DNA of 64,000 bases from Torreya grandis. Taxonomy: Eukaryota > Streptophyta > Pinopsida > Cupressales > Taxaceae. The DNA lies in contig JARHVA010000006.1 of the NCBI GenBank assembly GCA_037957365.1, positions 6,387,001 through 6,451,000 of the forward strand. The letters run 5' to 3'. Within the stretch, counting starts at the first letter, position 1. Each line of letters begins with the position of its first letter. The translations under genes were made by a program, and so were the position numbers. Below are positions 12,171 to 25,060 of this stretch, one piece after another. The notes under the pieces were generated by a model, which saw only the letters and a program-made list of their open reading frames with translations, had not been told where the DNA came from and did no database searches.

Positions 12171-12771
12171 GACTTTGATGTGTCTTATTGTGATAATTAT
12201 TCAATTGCTTCAACTAAAATATATTTTGTAAAAAGCAACACATATTATTTTCATTTGGGTAATTTTAAAAATAAATTATGCATTCCTTGCTTTTATCCTT
12301 AATTCTTGTAAGTTGCAAAAGAAATATGCTTTTATTGTAGCTCCTTTTTTTACTAACTTTTTTTATGTGTAGGAATTCACATTTTGTGATAGAATTTATA
12401 TTTTTATCCATTTACCTTTATTATATATGATTTTATTTAATTTATTGTATATGGATCATATTTTATGTCATATTATTTACTAAACATGAAAATTATTGCA
12501 AGTTTTTATTTTTCAAGTTTCGTTGATCATCTTTGTCATATCCTTCTTTGTTGGTCTTTGTTTCGATGTAGATTGACCTTCTTGTCAAAAGAGGCTTATT
12601 GAATATTTTCAATGATCACACCTTCACCTTGTAATTTTTGGTGACATCTTCTTTCTTCTCTCTAAATGTTATAATTCTTCGTGAAGAAAGTTTCCATTAT
12701 GGGGTAGTATTATATAATATCAATTCTATTATTTATTTATAAGGTTTTCTCTACTTTTATAACCATAAATT

Positions 12772-12786
12772 AAGATTAAGGTGGAG
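12772..12786 (+). promoter_or_regulatory. Polypurine tract of the copia-like element
   Basis: AAGATTAAGGTGGAG immediately before TGTTAGATATTAATC, the classic copia PPT and LTR start arrangement. Confidence 0.75.
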
Positions 12787-13300
12787 TGTTAGATATTAAT
12801 CTTATTTATCTTTACTTGTCCTAAATCATTTAGGCTAATCCTAAGTCTATTTTAGTTGTGCATTTTTTATTATTAGAAATTCATTTTATCTTGGATTTAT
12901 GAGATGTCACACCTCTTTTTCCTTTTTTAGGGAATCTTGGAGTTACATTCACATGTAAATACCTCCACACTTGTTAAACACATCCCCATCATCTCATCAG
13001 AATTAGAGACAATTGGCACATATTAATAAGGTTGTGCAAGTCATGATGGGATTCCTTGTAACTTTTTCTTCCTTCTTCTAGATCTATTTATTGAGTTCTC
13101 CTCTCTCATTCCACTCACTTTATCTAGTCTATCTTGAGATGTTTATTTTTGTATTGATGCCATTATTATTTCTCTTTATCATCTTACATAAATGATTGCA
13201 CTTGGAGAATTTTACTTTGCAACCCTTCTAATATATGTGGGGAGATGTGGGGTTTTTATCTGTTTGTAGTTTCCATAATTGACAACTCTTGTCTCACATT
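12787..13300 (+). mobile_element. Copia-like LTR, right end approximate
   Basis: Begins TGTTAGATATTAATC after a PPT. A possible end is GTCTCACA near 13298, but no partner LTR was found to confirm it. It has no open frame of interest. Confidence 0.55.
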
Positions 13301-13499
13301 TGTGATTGCTTACTATTGAGGTAATCTCATTTATTTACACATTAATTTGATTTATGATTTTAATTTTATTCTAAAAATATTTTAAAATATTCTAATAATA
13401 AGGATTGCATTCAAGTTTTACTACATCATGTCTTGTTAAAAATATTTAATGTCATTATGTTTTCTTTGTTTATTTCACAAACTCATACAATGACTAGCC

Positions 13500-13740
13500 A
13501 CATAAAATTTGTAACATTATAGAAATCATGGTGAGATGGGTGATTTTACTATGCATTTGAGAGGGGCAACTCCCTCGTATGATGAGGGTGTTTTGGGTTT
13601 TTGAATATTTTAAAACTAAAATGAAAAAAATGGAAATTGAGAGAGAATGAGAGAAGATAAGGAGAGTGAGAAACCCACAATATAATAAACATAATAGACC
13701 ACTTGGATTACCCATGAAATAGGTTGAACTATTTATTTCA
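13500..13740 (+). repeat. Dispersed repeat, copy 1
   Basis: Contains a purine-rich stretch (AATGGAAATTGAGAGAGAATGAGAG...) followed by GAAACCCA. A related forward copy lies at about 14680-14950 and an inverted one at about 15840-16020. Its reverse-strand open frame at 13494-13715 is not supported as a gene. Confidence 0.45.
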
Positions 13741-13856
13741 ACATGAAACTATAATTATGAACAATTTTATGAAAGCATAAAATCTTATTTAAAATCAGAT
13801 TAGGTGTGTTTGGCACAAAGTATACATTCATATTTTTTGACACAATTTTTAATAAT

Positions 13857-14086
13857 TGAGGGTATGCACACAACCTTAAAAAATACTAAATTTTAATGTT
13901 TTACTTCATCTCTTGATATAAAATCACATTCCATTGAAAAAAAATACTAAAACCCGTAAATCCAAAATACCTAAGGGTTTGCACATAGTCTTGAAAATAT
14001 AGGAATTTTAAAGTATTATTTCATATCTCAATATCAAATCACATTTTATTGATTAATAATATTGAAACCCATAAATATGAAATTCT
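13857..14086 (+). repeat. 115-bp tandem duplication
   Basis: Two units, starting at 13857 and 13972, share GAGGGTATGCACA/AAGGGTTTGCACA, TCATCTCTTGATAT/TCATATCTCAATAT and AAATCACATT blocks in the same order. They are diverged, so the duplication is old. Confidence 0.7.
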
Positions 14087-14660
14087 CAATACACATTTTT
14101 TAGTCCATTATCTTTCATTGAAAAGGAAAAATATATACAAACAGTTGTAGCAATCCCTCTTGTAGGGCCGAGAGAAAAAAGATCAAGATCCTCAACCCTT
14201 GAAAAATCATGCCTTTTATATAATTTTATCTTTTAAGGTAGTTGAGAAACTACCTTTCACCTAACACAACCTAAGACCCAACTTTCCTTAACTTGAGTTT
14301 TCCCACTTTCTCTATTTGTATTTTTTTTGCATCCAAGAACTCTTTTCAAAAGACTTTACACATGATAGAAATGTTAAATTACATTTTGTGAATGTTTGCA
14401 TATTGACTTGCATGTGAAAAAAAAACTAATTAACTAATTAAATGTATTTTTAAAGTCACTTGTTTAACTTGGGCTTGCCACACTATCAACTTGATTTGTT
14501 CTCCTTTGGGGGGTTTAGTTATATGGATATTTTACAAGTTAAATCTAAATAAAGTGACTATAGTATAAAAATTAGTTAATTTAGAAAGGATAGATGTGAT
14601 TTATATTGAGAAGTAATTTAATGTTCAATTTGGATATCTTCACAAAATTTTGTCACTTGT
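14087..14660. other. AT-rich stretch, nothing recognised
   Basis: No gene, repeat boundary or structured signal that I can support. Confidence 0.4.
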
Positions 14661-14679
14661 GCTTTTCATGGTTTTATTG

Positions 14680-16020
14680 ACTCACTTAATGGACAACGAC
14701 AAAATTTTGAACCAATTTAATAAATAATCGTTGGGATGATGTTTTTCCTCTACATTTGAGAGTGGATTTTCCTTCCTAATATGGATTTTTTTGTGTACTT
14801 TTAACCAAAAATTACAAATGGAGAAAGTTGGAAATGGGAGAAGAATAGAGTAGGATGGAGGTGAATGTGAGAAATCCATGGAAAAATAAACTAAAAGAAA
14901 CATGTAGTGAAAATTTCCCATCCAAATTCACTACCTACTTGGGGAATTTTCACTTATTTCAATTGTTCATTTTTTTATACTGTAATATTTTACTACATAA
15001 CCTAATCAACAAGGTAGAGTTACAGGGAAGTTCACATGGAATAAATTTTGAAGATGGTGTTCATGGGCCTAATCTTGTAATTTAATGACAACTAAATTAT
15101 TAATTATTTTTAAAGTCATAAAATAACATCAAAAAGAGTGCCAAAAAATAATGTCAAATATTAACACCAAGAGAAAATGCCAAGGAATAGCTATGTATTT
15201 AGAGTCATTAAGTAAATTAATTCTTTTAATAATTAATATTGAATTTTGAATGTAAAATAAAAATTTTACTTAATATTTTAAAACATCCAAATTAATAAAA
15301 TCAATTTTGGGAAAAATCTAGATAAAATAAAATTATCTTTAGTTTGAATTAGTGCATGGACAACTTTCCAACTTCCTTTGTTGGTGAAAATATCCTAGAA
15401 ATAGAAAATTTAGATCATTTAATGTGGGATTTCTATTTCTTTCAGCCCTTGGGAAAGGGTTGGCTAAAATTGTGTGTGTTGTAGGTACTTTTATATCTTT
15501 GTTAATAGAGTAGAAGCAAATTGATGAAATCATTAATTAGATTTGTGGGTTTTAATTCTATTTATTTATAAAATTTGTAATGTTGTTCATAGATAGAGAA
15601 TCCATTAAATATTTTCACTTGTAATGTTGTTCATAGATATAGAATCCATTAAATATTTTCACTAAGTTATGTGTAACTCAGGACATCTACAAAATTTGTG
15701 TTGAAAAACTCTTGGATGGGCTTTATACTAAGTGCATCCCATTTGATTTTTTACGAAACTTTGTGTTTCCAAGAAATCCATTTCATTCTCATAACATTTA
15801 TTTCTCCTATTTATATTTTCAAATGAGAGGAATAATTTGCATTCACTTCATATAATTTTTATTTATTTAGGCGGTCCTCTACATTTACTCTTCCATGGGT
15901 TTTCACCTTTTCTTCCATCCTCCTCCTTTATTCTTTCATTTTTAGATTTATCCATTTCCCATTTTTGTTTCTTTTTATTCTTTCTGGTTAATAATACATA
16001 AAATCCACCAAAAATTCAAA
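14680..16020. repeat. Repeat copies 2 and 3 in inverted orientation
   Basis: The segment at about 14760-14890 (purine-rich, ending GAAATCCATGG) matches the reverse complement of about 15880-16010 (CTTCCATGGGTTTTCACC... polypyrimidine). The inverted pair encloses roughly 1 kb, so this could be the terminal repeats of a decayed DNA transposon or just two insertions of one family. Open frames here do not resemble proteins. Confidence 0.4.
15575..15662 (+). repeat. 44-bp tandem duplication, nearly identical
   Basis: Units at 15575-15618 and 15619-15662 differ by one base (AGATAGAGA versus AGATATAGA). This is far younger than the surrounding decayed sequence. Confidence 0.9.
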
Positions 16021-18400
16021 TCATAAGATGGAGTTATCCTTCTCAATCATGGAGGAAAATCATGATCCCAATGGTGATTGATCCAATTATTGTAAACTTG
16101 TGTCGTTACCTATTTAACAAGTCAATAAAACTAATAAAAATTCAAGTGACATAATTTTTTCTAGTAGTTTTTGCCAATTTCCTTTGGGATTGAAGTGCAT
16201 TGTTCATTCTTTTTCCAAATATTTCAAGTAGCCTCTCGTAGAATGTAGGTTGGCGACTTTGTTGAAGCAAGGTACTTGGTGTTGGTTTAGCTTAACCCCG
16301 TTGTTCTCCTTGTCTAACATGAAAATAATTCCATGACTTTGGCTTTGTCCAATTATAGTGGATTTCCTTCAAATTAAAGAAATAAATTTCCAAAAGAAAT
16401 TGGGAAGCTTTAAAAAATTTGCATGGTCACATCCATGCTTTCATTGTGTCATGAAACATCTTGGGAGCTACTAAAGAAAATGTGTCTATGAGACTTTTTG
16501 TTTAAAGCCTCTTTGGGTGTGCTACTGAGGGGTTCCAACAACTAAAATATGGATGCATTATGGACTGAGACACCATGAAAAATAAATTTATACAAGGTTC
16601 ATATCATTCATAGATGTATGTGAGATGAGGTCCTAGTTTTTAATTATTGAAGAAGAAAACATGAGAGAATTTGTAGCACACTTTAATACATTGGTAAGTT
16701 TGATTCCTCATGCTAATCAACCAAACCCCAACAATAAAATTTGCATCTTCATTATTGATTTGTATCTAGTGATCTATTTCATCCTTAAAAGGAACAAAGC
16801 ATGTGATATAAAAAAATGCACAATAATAAGTGGTTGAGATCAACGATGATCTAATCTAGTTGAGAAAATTAAATAGGCATGTTATAAAATCTTTTTCAAG
16901 CACCACAAATGGTGAATACACAATGAGGCCTATTTTGGAAAAATAAAAATTCATCATGAAGAATTCACATGCTCCATAAAAGATAATTCAAGAGAAAATT
17001 CCAAATCATACAACACATCTTTCAAAAAGATAAGAATTAAAATACTGCAAACATATCTTGATTGCTTTAATTTTACAGTATTTACTAAACAAGATTTGTT
17101 TGAAGAATGGTTGACTAAATTGAAATATGAAAAATCTATTTAAATGTATCATTTTCATTATTAAGGAAATGATGATGAGTTAGAGATATTTATTTATGAA
17201 GAAAATCATAACACTTTCTTGATCTATTGTAAAATAATGTCTAGCTAGACATCAATAAAAAAAATCTAAAATTATTCAGCAGTATGAAGTTTTCATCCTA
17301 AGCTGATTCTTAGAAGCCTTTGATAAATAATTTATTTTTGAAGAGACACAAGTGATTGTAGATGATATATTGCTTGATGAAAGACTCAATACCTTGACAT
17401 TCCTATTGATGAATTTATTGCATATGGAGATTAATAAATGGTTGTACTAAATAATGAATATGTCTTGAGAATTGAAAAAGTCGACAAAGGAAAATCAAAT
17501 CCCAACTAGAACCTTAAATTTTGGTAATTTGTAAAATAAGTTGGAGGATCTCAAGGCACTAAAAATCAAACAAAAAATTTTTACCTAAAAATAAGAAGTC
17601 TTTGACTTGTGTCCCACATCATTAAGATTGGATTTTAAGCCAACACGTTGAAACCTATGATGATGCTTTTCTATGTGAAAAGACAAATGATTTTTCTTCT
17701 TCACCCACATTTGAGAAAGATACTATTGTAAACAAATTCAGTAATGAATAAGTGATATGTTCCTCGTTTGATTCCTTAACTTGGGAAGATCTCTCTAGAG
17801 GGATTGAAAACAAAAGGGATGAAGTTATTTACCAACACCTAGTTGATTAGATTCAAGAAGACTAAATTCTTAGTTGTGTGCAATATAGTAATGGCTTGAT
17901 TTATGTTGCATAAGAAAACATCCCATCAATGACAACACCATTTCCTTTTGTCCATTAATTTAGAGAATACTTGGATAACCCAATCCAAAATGAGAAAGAG
18001 CATGAATTGAGTCATCCTAAACTACTCAATGAATAATGGAAACATGATTGCAAGATGGATATCAAACATGTTGAGTCTCTTAAAAAATAGGTTTGTTGTA
18101 AGTTTTACATGAAACTAATCAAACTCATGAGAAAGAGGTGTATGGTTTATTCCATGAGAGTGATAATTTAGTGTATATCATAGAGGAGGTAAATATAATA
18201 GTAAGAGAATCATTTCCCTTCTTATCGTACTTCAAACAACATCTTGAAAACTCAACCAAATAAAGAGATATCATTAATGAAGATAGAGAGAACCCACTTT
18301 TAGTCTACCTAAAAGAGAATGAAATGAATTATAAGCACCATAAGATACATACAAGTGGATATGATAAATTAGTTAATGTTGAATGCAAATCAATCCAAAA
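16021..18400 (+). other. Decayed, unrecognised sequence
   Basis: The base composition and scattered open stretches on the plus strand hint at former coding (for example about 17150-17420), but stops are dense and no domain is recognisable. It may be internal sequence of the forward element ending at 22091, but nothing proves it. Confidence 0.3.
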
Positions 18401-19200
18401 TTAATTATGTAGAGCTCTTATGTTTCCACTCAAGTCAGACTTTGTGTTTCTCATGTTTTTTATTCCTTAGTCTCCTTTGACTTCTAAGTTGCTCCAAAGC
18501 AATCAAGAAAAGGCTCGTATTTTTTTGAACCAATTAATGGGTTTGTAAACCCTTTTTAGGCCTATGTTTTCCATTGTGCATAATTTTTTTGTCTTGTCTT
18601 TCTATTTTATTTTTCTTTTGTGTGTGTACATTTCTAATAAATGTTATAGTAGGAGGTTTTCCCCTTCCTTATAACTATCTCTTATATTCACAAGATGTTG
18701 GTAGGCTTTGTTTTTTGCTAGAAATCTCTATTTTTGGGGAAAAAAAATATTTGGTGGGCATATTTAGCTATGGTGATAGTGTTGAAGTCATCTAAGGAAA
18801 TAATAACATGTGAAATTTTAATAGAGGTCTTATTGAAAGAATCCAGTTTTTAAATTGTAAAGCAGTTGATTTACTTTTTGTAGTAAGCTATAAGAGTTCA
18901 AACTACTATTTTAGGGTCATTTTTTTGGGTTTTTTCAATTTTAGGAAAAATATGGAAACTTAGTGTCTGATCAAGTATTTTTATTTATTTTTACTCATAA
19001 AAATATACATTTAAAAAAAATTAGATTTTTGGAGCTTCTTGCAGTTTTCCATGAATTTTTTGAAAGTTCAGATTTGTAGGAAAAACAAAAAGCAATAGAG
19101 AAGACAATGAATTTTTTTGCACTTTTTTTGAAAAATGAGGATAAAAGTCTATATCCTCATATTTTTATCTTTGATATATTTCCAAAAAATCCTAGTTTTC
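18401..19200 (+). other. Open stretch and T-rich sequence, unrecognised
   Basis: A 73-codon open frame (18574-18795) is hydrophobic at its start and has no family I know. 18900-19200 is rich in T and A runs. Confidence 0.3.
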
Positions 19201-19247
19201 AAAAAATTAAGCATCGAGACATTTGTGGTGCGCAATTGAAGTTGTTC

Positions 19248-19640
19248 TATGTGATGGAGTAATAAAGAGCTCACACTAATTGCCTATATGTTAAATACCA
19301 CACAAAACGTAGTAAATAACCACTTTTTTTAAACATTAATGGATAAAAAACTATAAATTTACTATAGTGATATCCCAATTCTACCATGTGACCATTGGTT
19401 GGGTAGATTTAGCACCCAAGGGGTAACCCTACACCATTGTGCCTAGTTTTTGAAGTAATTACTTTTATGGCTCATAAATTTTGATACATAAAGCCTACAG
19501 AAAATGAATAATTAAGGAACACATGGTGTGCATTTTAATTTATTTTTTTATGTGATGGAGTAGTAAAGAGATCATATTAATGGCATGCCTACTAACCACC
19601 ATGCAGACCACAGCATGTGACTATATGCAAAGCTAGGATT
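19248..19640 (+). repeat. Direct repeats around TATGTGATGGAGTA
   Basis: The block TATGTGATGGAGTAATAAAGAG with following sequence near 19250 recurs with changes near 19552. The part between them (about 19310-19510, including CCATGTGACC...TTGGG and GGTAACCCTACACCATT) recurs at about 20870-21080. These are old direct repeats of one family. Confidence 0.6.
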
Positions 19641-20860
19641 AGCCTACAGCGATCCTATCTTAATAGATCTAGACTTGGATAAGGTTAATCACATAAATTA
19701 TATAATTATTAATGTTTAGGTAGTGATAATGCATCCATAGATATATAAGAGACTTGTCTATTTAATAAATTCCAAGAGGAAAAGGTTTTAAAGCCTAGGC
19801 ATATGACACAAGGAAATAGCTCTAACTAGACCTATATGAAAGTGACTGATTAAAAATAAATAATGTGACTAATTTTGAAATTATAGTAATATAAAATAAA
19901 GGTGTAAGGGTTAGAATAATCATAAAGGGTAAGGTGTCATGGTCAACAAATGGGGGTCTAGGAAATTTAAAATGTAATATGTTAAGTTTAAGCAATCTCA
20001 TAGCCACACTAGCTTATTCGATGCAGAGAGAACCTAGAAAAAGATACACACACATTCATTCACTAATATAAAACAACATCTAATATACTAATTAAATAAA
20101 TGAAATATTATAGGGTTATAAATACTTAGCTTGATGGGGACCCATCAAGCATTAATCTCACCCTTGGCTCAAGTGGAGCTTACAAGAGATGTTGTGGTTG
20201 TGAAGAACTCAAAAGATGGGCAAAAGATATAGGCTACAAAATTTAAATCCTAATGAATCTCCAAGACTTCCACAAGAAAATATTATTTCAAGACAATATT
20301 CTAGACCACCAACTCCTCTAGATGTGACTTGAGGTAGAAGTGCAAGCAAAAGCAAATTGAATAGAGTGTTTATGATATGTTTCGGATGAAATATGACCCA
20401 TATATGGTTGTCTAATACCTAAAACCAACCCTAATATCTAATATGATGGTGTTAACTAGGCCAATACTATTTAGAGGATTTAGTTCACATATGATAAAAT
20501 TAGTCGTGCCAATACAGTATGAATATCAGAAAATAGGCTCAAAACTACATCAAGTTGGTTGATATAGTATGGGAAGGGAAAAGGTGTTAAACCAAGCTGA
20601 TAATATAGGATATAAAAAAAGTAACATAACTGCATGAGGATAGGATGGAAGGAGGTAAGTATTAATACAATATGATGAATCTAGACTAGTATTAGGAATG
20701 ATATAATCATGACATAGATAGCAACATCTCTTGTAAAGCACTACAAGCATGCCTACCCCTTGTCCAGTGCACCCTTTAAGTCATGCACTCATGGAGATTC
20801 ATGTTCAACAAGTCACTGTAAGAGAAAACATCTATAAATGATAAAGTAAAAAAATTATGT
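19641..20860. other. No recognisable genes
   Basis: AT-rich sequence between the two copies of the repeat above. Short open frames on the minus strand (19822-20007, 20550-20750) show no domain. Confidence 0.35.
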
Positions 20861-20869
20861 GTATATAGT

Positions 20870-21080
20870 GACCATTATGCTAAATCACCAATGGCTCATC
20901 ATTAGTAGTTTACTATATTAACAACCTAGGTTTGCCATGTAACTGCCCATTGGGAGGATTTAAAACCTAAAGGCTAACCCTACACCATTTAGTTTAATTT
21001 TTAAATTCCTATACTTATGTGGTTCATAACTATTACATTTTTTATAACCCAAATTTCTATAATTTGTAGTTTTTTACCTA
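20870..21080 (+). repeat. Second copy of the 19310-19510 repeat
   Basis: Shares GTGACCATT, the CCATGTAACTG...CCATTGGG region, GGCTAACCCTACACCATT and CATAACTATTACATTTT-like blocks with the first copy, in the same order. Confidence 0.6.
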
Positions 21081-22081
21081 ATTTGTTGACCAAATCATGT
21101 ATTTTAGACCTTTTAGCAGCCACAACTTTTGACTGGTAACTCAAATTTACATGTTTTTTTAAAGTGTGTGTTTTTTCACACTCTTCATAATTATAAAATC
21201 TAATTAGATTTATGATTAATATAATTTGAGGGTTTTTTTAGCATAATGGCCTATTTTGTCAACTATGAATCATATTATTTAACATTGAGTATAAATGCCA
21301 CCTCGTTTTCAAAGGGGATCACTCTTCATTGGTTTATACAATTTTTGGGTGGGTTTTTCATATGTATTTTATACTCTCACTAATTTATAAAGTGTCATAT
21401 GGGTTTGTTATGTTTACCTTCATGTGTGTGTGCCTTGTTTCACACACCCTTTTCAAATTTTAGTTGCTAAGTACTTTTTGTGGTATATTGGGCAGTCTAA
21501 ATTGATGATTTTTGTAATGATTTTTCTGCACACTTGTTGCATTAACACTTTTGTATATATTGAGTTGTTTTATCTTCACTCCTATTCAAATTAAGGATGT
21601 GGGTGTTGTGTATTGCTAATGTTTCCCTAGTTTTTCAAGTATGGTATGTACCTTGTGTTTGTTCCCAGTAGATGTATAGGCTGGTTATTTTTAATGCTAA
21701 AGGATTTCTATGCCAAATCTTTTTGGGTTTTCAAAATCACAATGTATTTTTTCAATTTTAGATTTTTAATTGAGTAACCTGAGGTTTTAAAACATTTAGA
21801 ATTTTTTTTTAGTCAACTTGGATTTCACCATGCATTTTCTTTTGATTGAACATGTATTTATAGCCACTCTTGTTCACATAGCCAGAATCATTAGAGCTAA
21901 TTTTATTTCCTTCTTCATTATGTTGGAGGTTTCATCATATTTAATATCCATCTACATCAACAAATTCCTTATTATTTTCCTCTATTATTGTACATGGGTG
22001 CCTCATCAAGCCTAGTTGTCAGAATACATTCTTATGAGCATAAGACTTCTTCTCTTTTACCACACCACCTAAGTTGATCTT
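21081..22081 (+). other. 3' internal region of a copia-like element, unrecognised
   Basis: It leads into a PPT and LTR and so is probably the end of that element's internal region. A 65-codon open frame (21818-22015) and the following codons up to the PPT show no motif I can name. Confidence 0.35.
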
Positions 22082-22090
22082 AAAGGGGGG
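22082..22090 (+). promoter_or_regulatory. Polypurine tract
   Basis: AAAGGGGGG (preceded by CTT) directly before TGTTAGTGTG. This is the standard PPT and LTR junction. Confidence 0.75.
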
Positions 22091-22502
22091 TGTTAGTGTG
22101 TGTTATTTTCACACTTGATGTGAAATCTAACTCAGATGATGTGTTACCAAGGTGTGCCTTATTATGTGCATTGGTTATGTGCACAACATTATTTAAGTGA
22201 TAGGTATCCTCACATGTGTGATAAGGTGAGTTATAACTGAGGGAATGATCCTATCCCACCTTTCATTCATCCAATAACAATCTCTCACTCATATATTAAT
22301 TTCCCTATATAAGGGCCCTTTGTTTCCTTGTGTAAAGTTAGATTGGAGCTTAGAGTCATCTCCAGAGCTTGTGGAGATGTAGTTTGTTAGATAGTTATAT
22401 TCTAGTGAAACCATTGTTGGTTGCATAAACACATAAATTGTATATTATTTTACTATAATATAGTGTGTTATTTATTGGTGAAATTATTTCTATGATTTGA
22501 TC
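22091..22502 (+). mobile_element. Copia-like LTR, right end approximate
   Basis: Starts TGTTAGTGTGTGTTATTTTC after the PPT and has a good TATA box (CCTATATAAGGGCC, 22311-22324) with a plausible R region after it. The end is a guess (TTTGATCA near 22502), because no partner LTR is in the window. Confidence 0.6.
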
Positions 22503-22726
22503 ATTTTTGTGTGGATGGATGTTCATTTCATATTTTTCCTAGGACCTCTTCAATTCCTATAAATCGTGCCCATCTCAACTTCCAAGTATAAGTAGTTAGA
22601 GGATGAAAGGACAAAATAAGTGTGTCTTGTGACCTGGCTTAGTTGGGCCTTAAAAGTATGCAATGCATGAACATGTCATGTGAGGCATGTATGTGGAGAG
22701 GATAACTTTTTGGAAGTCTTTTTGGA

Positions 22727-23051
22727 TTTTTAAAATGTAATAACACCCTTATCCACATAGGTTCTTGTATATTTTAACTCACTCTTATCATGCCCCAATT
22801 CCTCAAGAAAAATGATTGTGCATACATTTTATTTTAGTTTTTCATTAGTGAAAATTCATTTTCTATGTTAAACTCATATAAAATATTAAAGGGTTGTTAG
22901 TTCCATTTTAGGTTCATATGATAATGTATGACCTTTAATAACTTCTTAGGACACATCGCCATTTGTAGATTTTGAAATAGAAGAAGGTGGAGAAGATGAC
23001 CTTGTGGAAGTGTTGTTATATTTTTAAAATATAATAACACCCTTATCCACA
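22727..23051 (-). repeat. Partial direct duplication at the end of gag F
   Basis: A 30-base block (containing TAATAACACCCTTATCCACA) occurs at 22727-22756 and at 23022-23051, 295 bases apart, with one difference. It lies just past the zinc knuckle of gag F on that strand. Confidence 0.75.
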
Positions 23052-23079
23052 AGTTTTTTTAATTATATATTACAATTCA

Positions 23080-25060
23080 TAACAATTGTTATCAATATGT
23101 CCATCGATGTGATGATAGTTACAAAATGATCTTCCCCTTACTCATGTTAAACATTGTGTTGAGTGATGTTGATTAGAAGGAAAAGTGAACATATTCTTAT
23201 CAATAAAAGTTCATAAAATGTCACTTAATTAATCCTTAAGTCTATGAAATAATATAGGTTGGTCCATAATTGAATGTGTAAGACTCATGTGAGTTGTATC
23301 CTTATTAATTGTCTTATATGTAGCTTCCTTCTTAGGTGGAGAATCAAATTGGAGATTTGAGGTTATTGATTTTTGGGAATTATAGATTTCAGAGGCACAA
23401 GTGTGTGGACATAAAATCTCATGTTCATAAGTATAGAAATCAAAGTAGAGTCACCCAAAATACGGATAAGTATGATAAAGTAATTTTCCCTTAAGTGGAG
23501 GTAAAAGACCCTTACTAAATATGAATTACTTTTCCAAATTGGTTAGTTGGTATATTAAGCAATTTAATGTATTTTTTAACCTTAAAATGTAATATTATAT
23601 AGGTTCATCGTGACCTTTTTGAATGTTTTGGAGATGTTTTAATGTTAATCTAGGACCTCTACTCTTATTTAAATGAGATAGGAACACCTTTTCTAATTTT
23701 AGAAAGAAAGCTATAAACCCATTACGTAGATTGTAGAACCAACCTAAGGCTTTATATTTTAAACTTAGATGAAAGGTTTTTAGTAATACTATCCCATCAC
23801 ATGAATGTACTCCAATAGAAGACACAAAGTGTGCAAGTTAGGTATGAGGATATCCATGCCCATCAAATAATAAAAATGTAGGCATAATAAATCCTTTTAG
23901 ATAAGGATGATCAAGTTTCCTTTAAATTATTAGTTTCCCTAGTATTTCATTATTATCAAACCTAACATAATATGCCTTGGACTCTTACGATAAAAAAAAC
24001 TAGTAGTTTTTGTATTTCCCTCATTGCATGCATTATGGATAATAGATAAACTAAAAAAACTAGTTAATGGACACTATATGATTGGTAGGCATGGTTATAG
24101 ATTGTAAAGGTTCATCCATAGGTTTCATTTCACCATCTATGTTAAACATAGGTATAAAATATCCATCACAAGTATGCCTATCATTGCATTGGTTAGAATC
24201 ATTATCACATTCCTTATTAATATAAGAATCATTGCATTTAGAAACATATTATATGCCAATAGAAGAATCATTACATTTAGAAACATATTGCATGCCAATA
24301 AAAGAATCATTGCATTTAGGAATATCATCATATTTCATACTGATACAATAATTATTATGATTAATAACATCATTGCATTTCATATTAATGGATGAATCAT
24401 TACATGGTTTTCAAATATCATTGCATTTCATATCAATAGAGAAATCATTGCATGGTTTAGAAACATCATCACATTTCATATCGATAGAGGAATAATTGCA
24501 TATCAACTTATCAGATACTTTACTACAAGGTAGAGTATTATGGGGTATAGTAATATGAGAAGTAACATGTGTATCATCTATCCATTTTTTTATTGTATAC
24601 AAGAAACAATGATCTTTGTTAGTTGCAAGCTTAATAGTATTGATAAGTATGTTGGTTGATTCTTTTTTACTTTGTTCTTGTTCTACCTTATGACAAGTGG
24701 AAAGGTCTATAGAAGGAGAAGGAAAAATAATATTTTAGATTATAACATTAATTTTAATTACTTGTTTGTCACTACCATTGTACAAAAATATATCACTAAC
24801 ATACCAATCCTCAACATCATCGAGCACATAATCATAACCATCATAATCATTTCCCTTATTCACACAAGCATGGTCATAATTCACATAAGTATTAACAATA
24901 TTCACACAAGAAATGATTATATGCATCCACATTTTTCCACTCATTGGTATAATCATATGATCCGGGCAACAATTTAGATGACAATTTGGGTTCCGGGAGC
25001 CATAACTTTTGCACTGTAGCTCCAATTGACTCACCATTTGAACCAAGAAATCATAAATTA
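23080..25060 (-). pseudogene. Ty3/gypsy-type gag (element F)
   Basis: Reading from right to left: an N-terminal part (about 25046-24735) with no known motif, a Cys/Asn/Asp-rich repeat region (24535-24180), a gag core at 23825-23595 (LLKTFHLSL, then ALGWFYNLRNG, then KLEKVFLSHL, as in gypsy gags where A..WF..L precedes SF..L...F..HF), and a zinc knuckle at 23145-23080 (CNYHHIDGHIDNNCYEL) with its Cys and His positions intact. Stops interrupt the frame. The same knuckle type occurs in D. No protease or RT follows on the left; a copia-like LTR in the other orientation comes instead. The PBS at 25644 and LTR at 25659 give its 5' end. Confidence 0.8.
24226..24500 (-). repeat. Coding minisatellite in gag F (39 and 48 bp units)
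   Basis: Units of 39 bases start at 24226, 24265 and 24304, and units of 48 bases at 24391, 24439 and about 24487. Both are multiples of three. On the reverse strand they encode repeats built on KCNDSSI and KPCNDFSIDM, so repeat growth kept the frame. Confidence 0.85.

Larger units (their letters stand above)
11520..12786 (+). mobile_element. Copia-like internal remnant
   Basis: Decayed coding with a double zinc-knuckle remnant (see 11583-12170), then non-coding AT-rich sequence up to a PPT at 12772 and an LTR start at 12787. No integrase or reverse transcriptase is recognisable, so most of the internal part is missing or it is a short non-autonomous element. Confidence 0.5.

Noticed and set aside
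24672..24977. 101-codon plus-strand open frame
   Set aside because: Shadow of the reverse-strand gag F repeat and N-terminal region.
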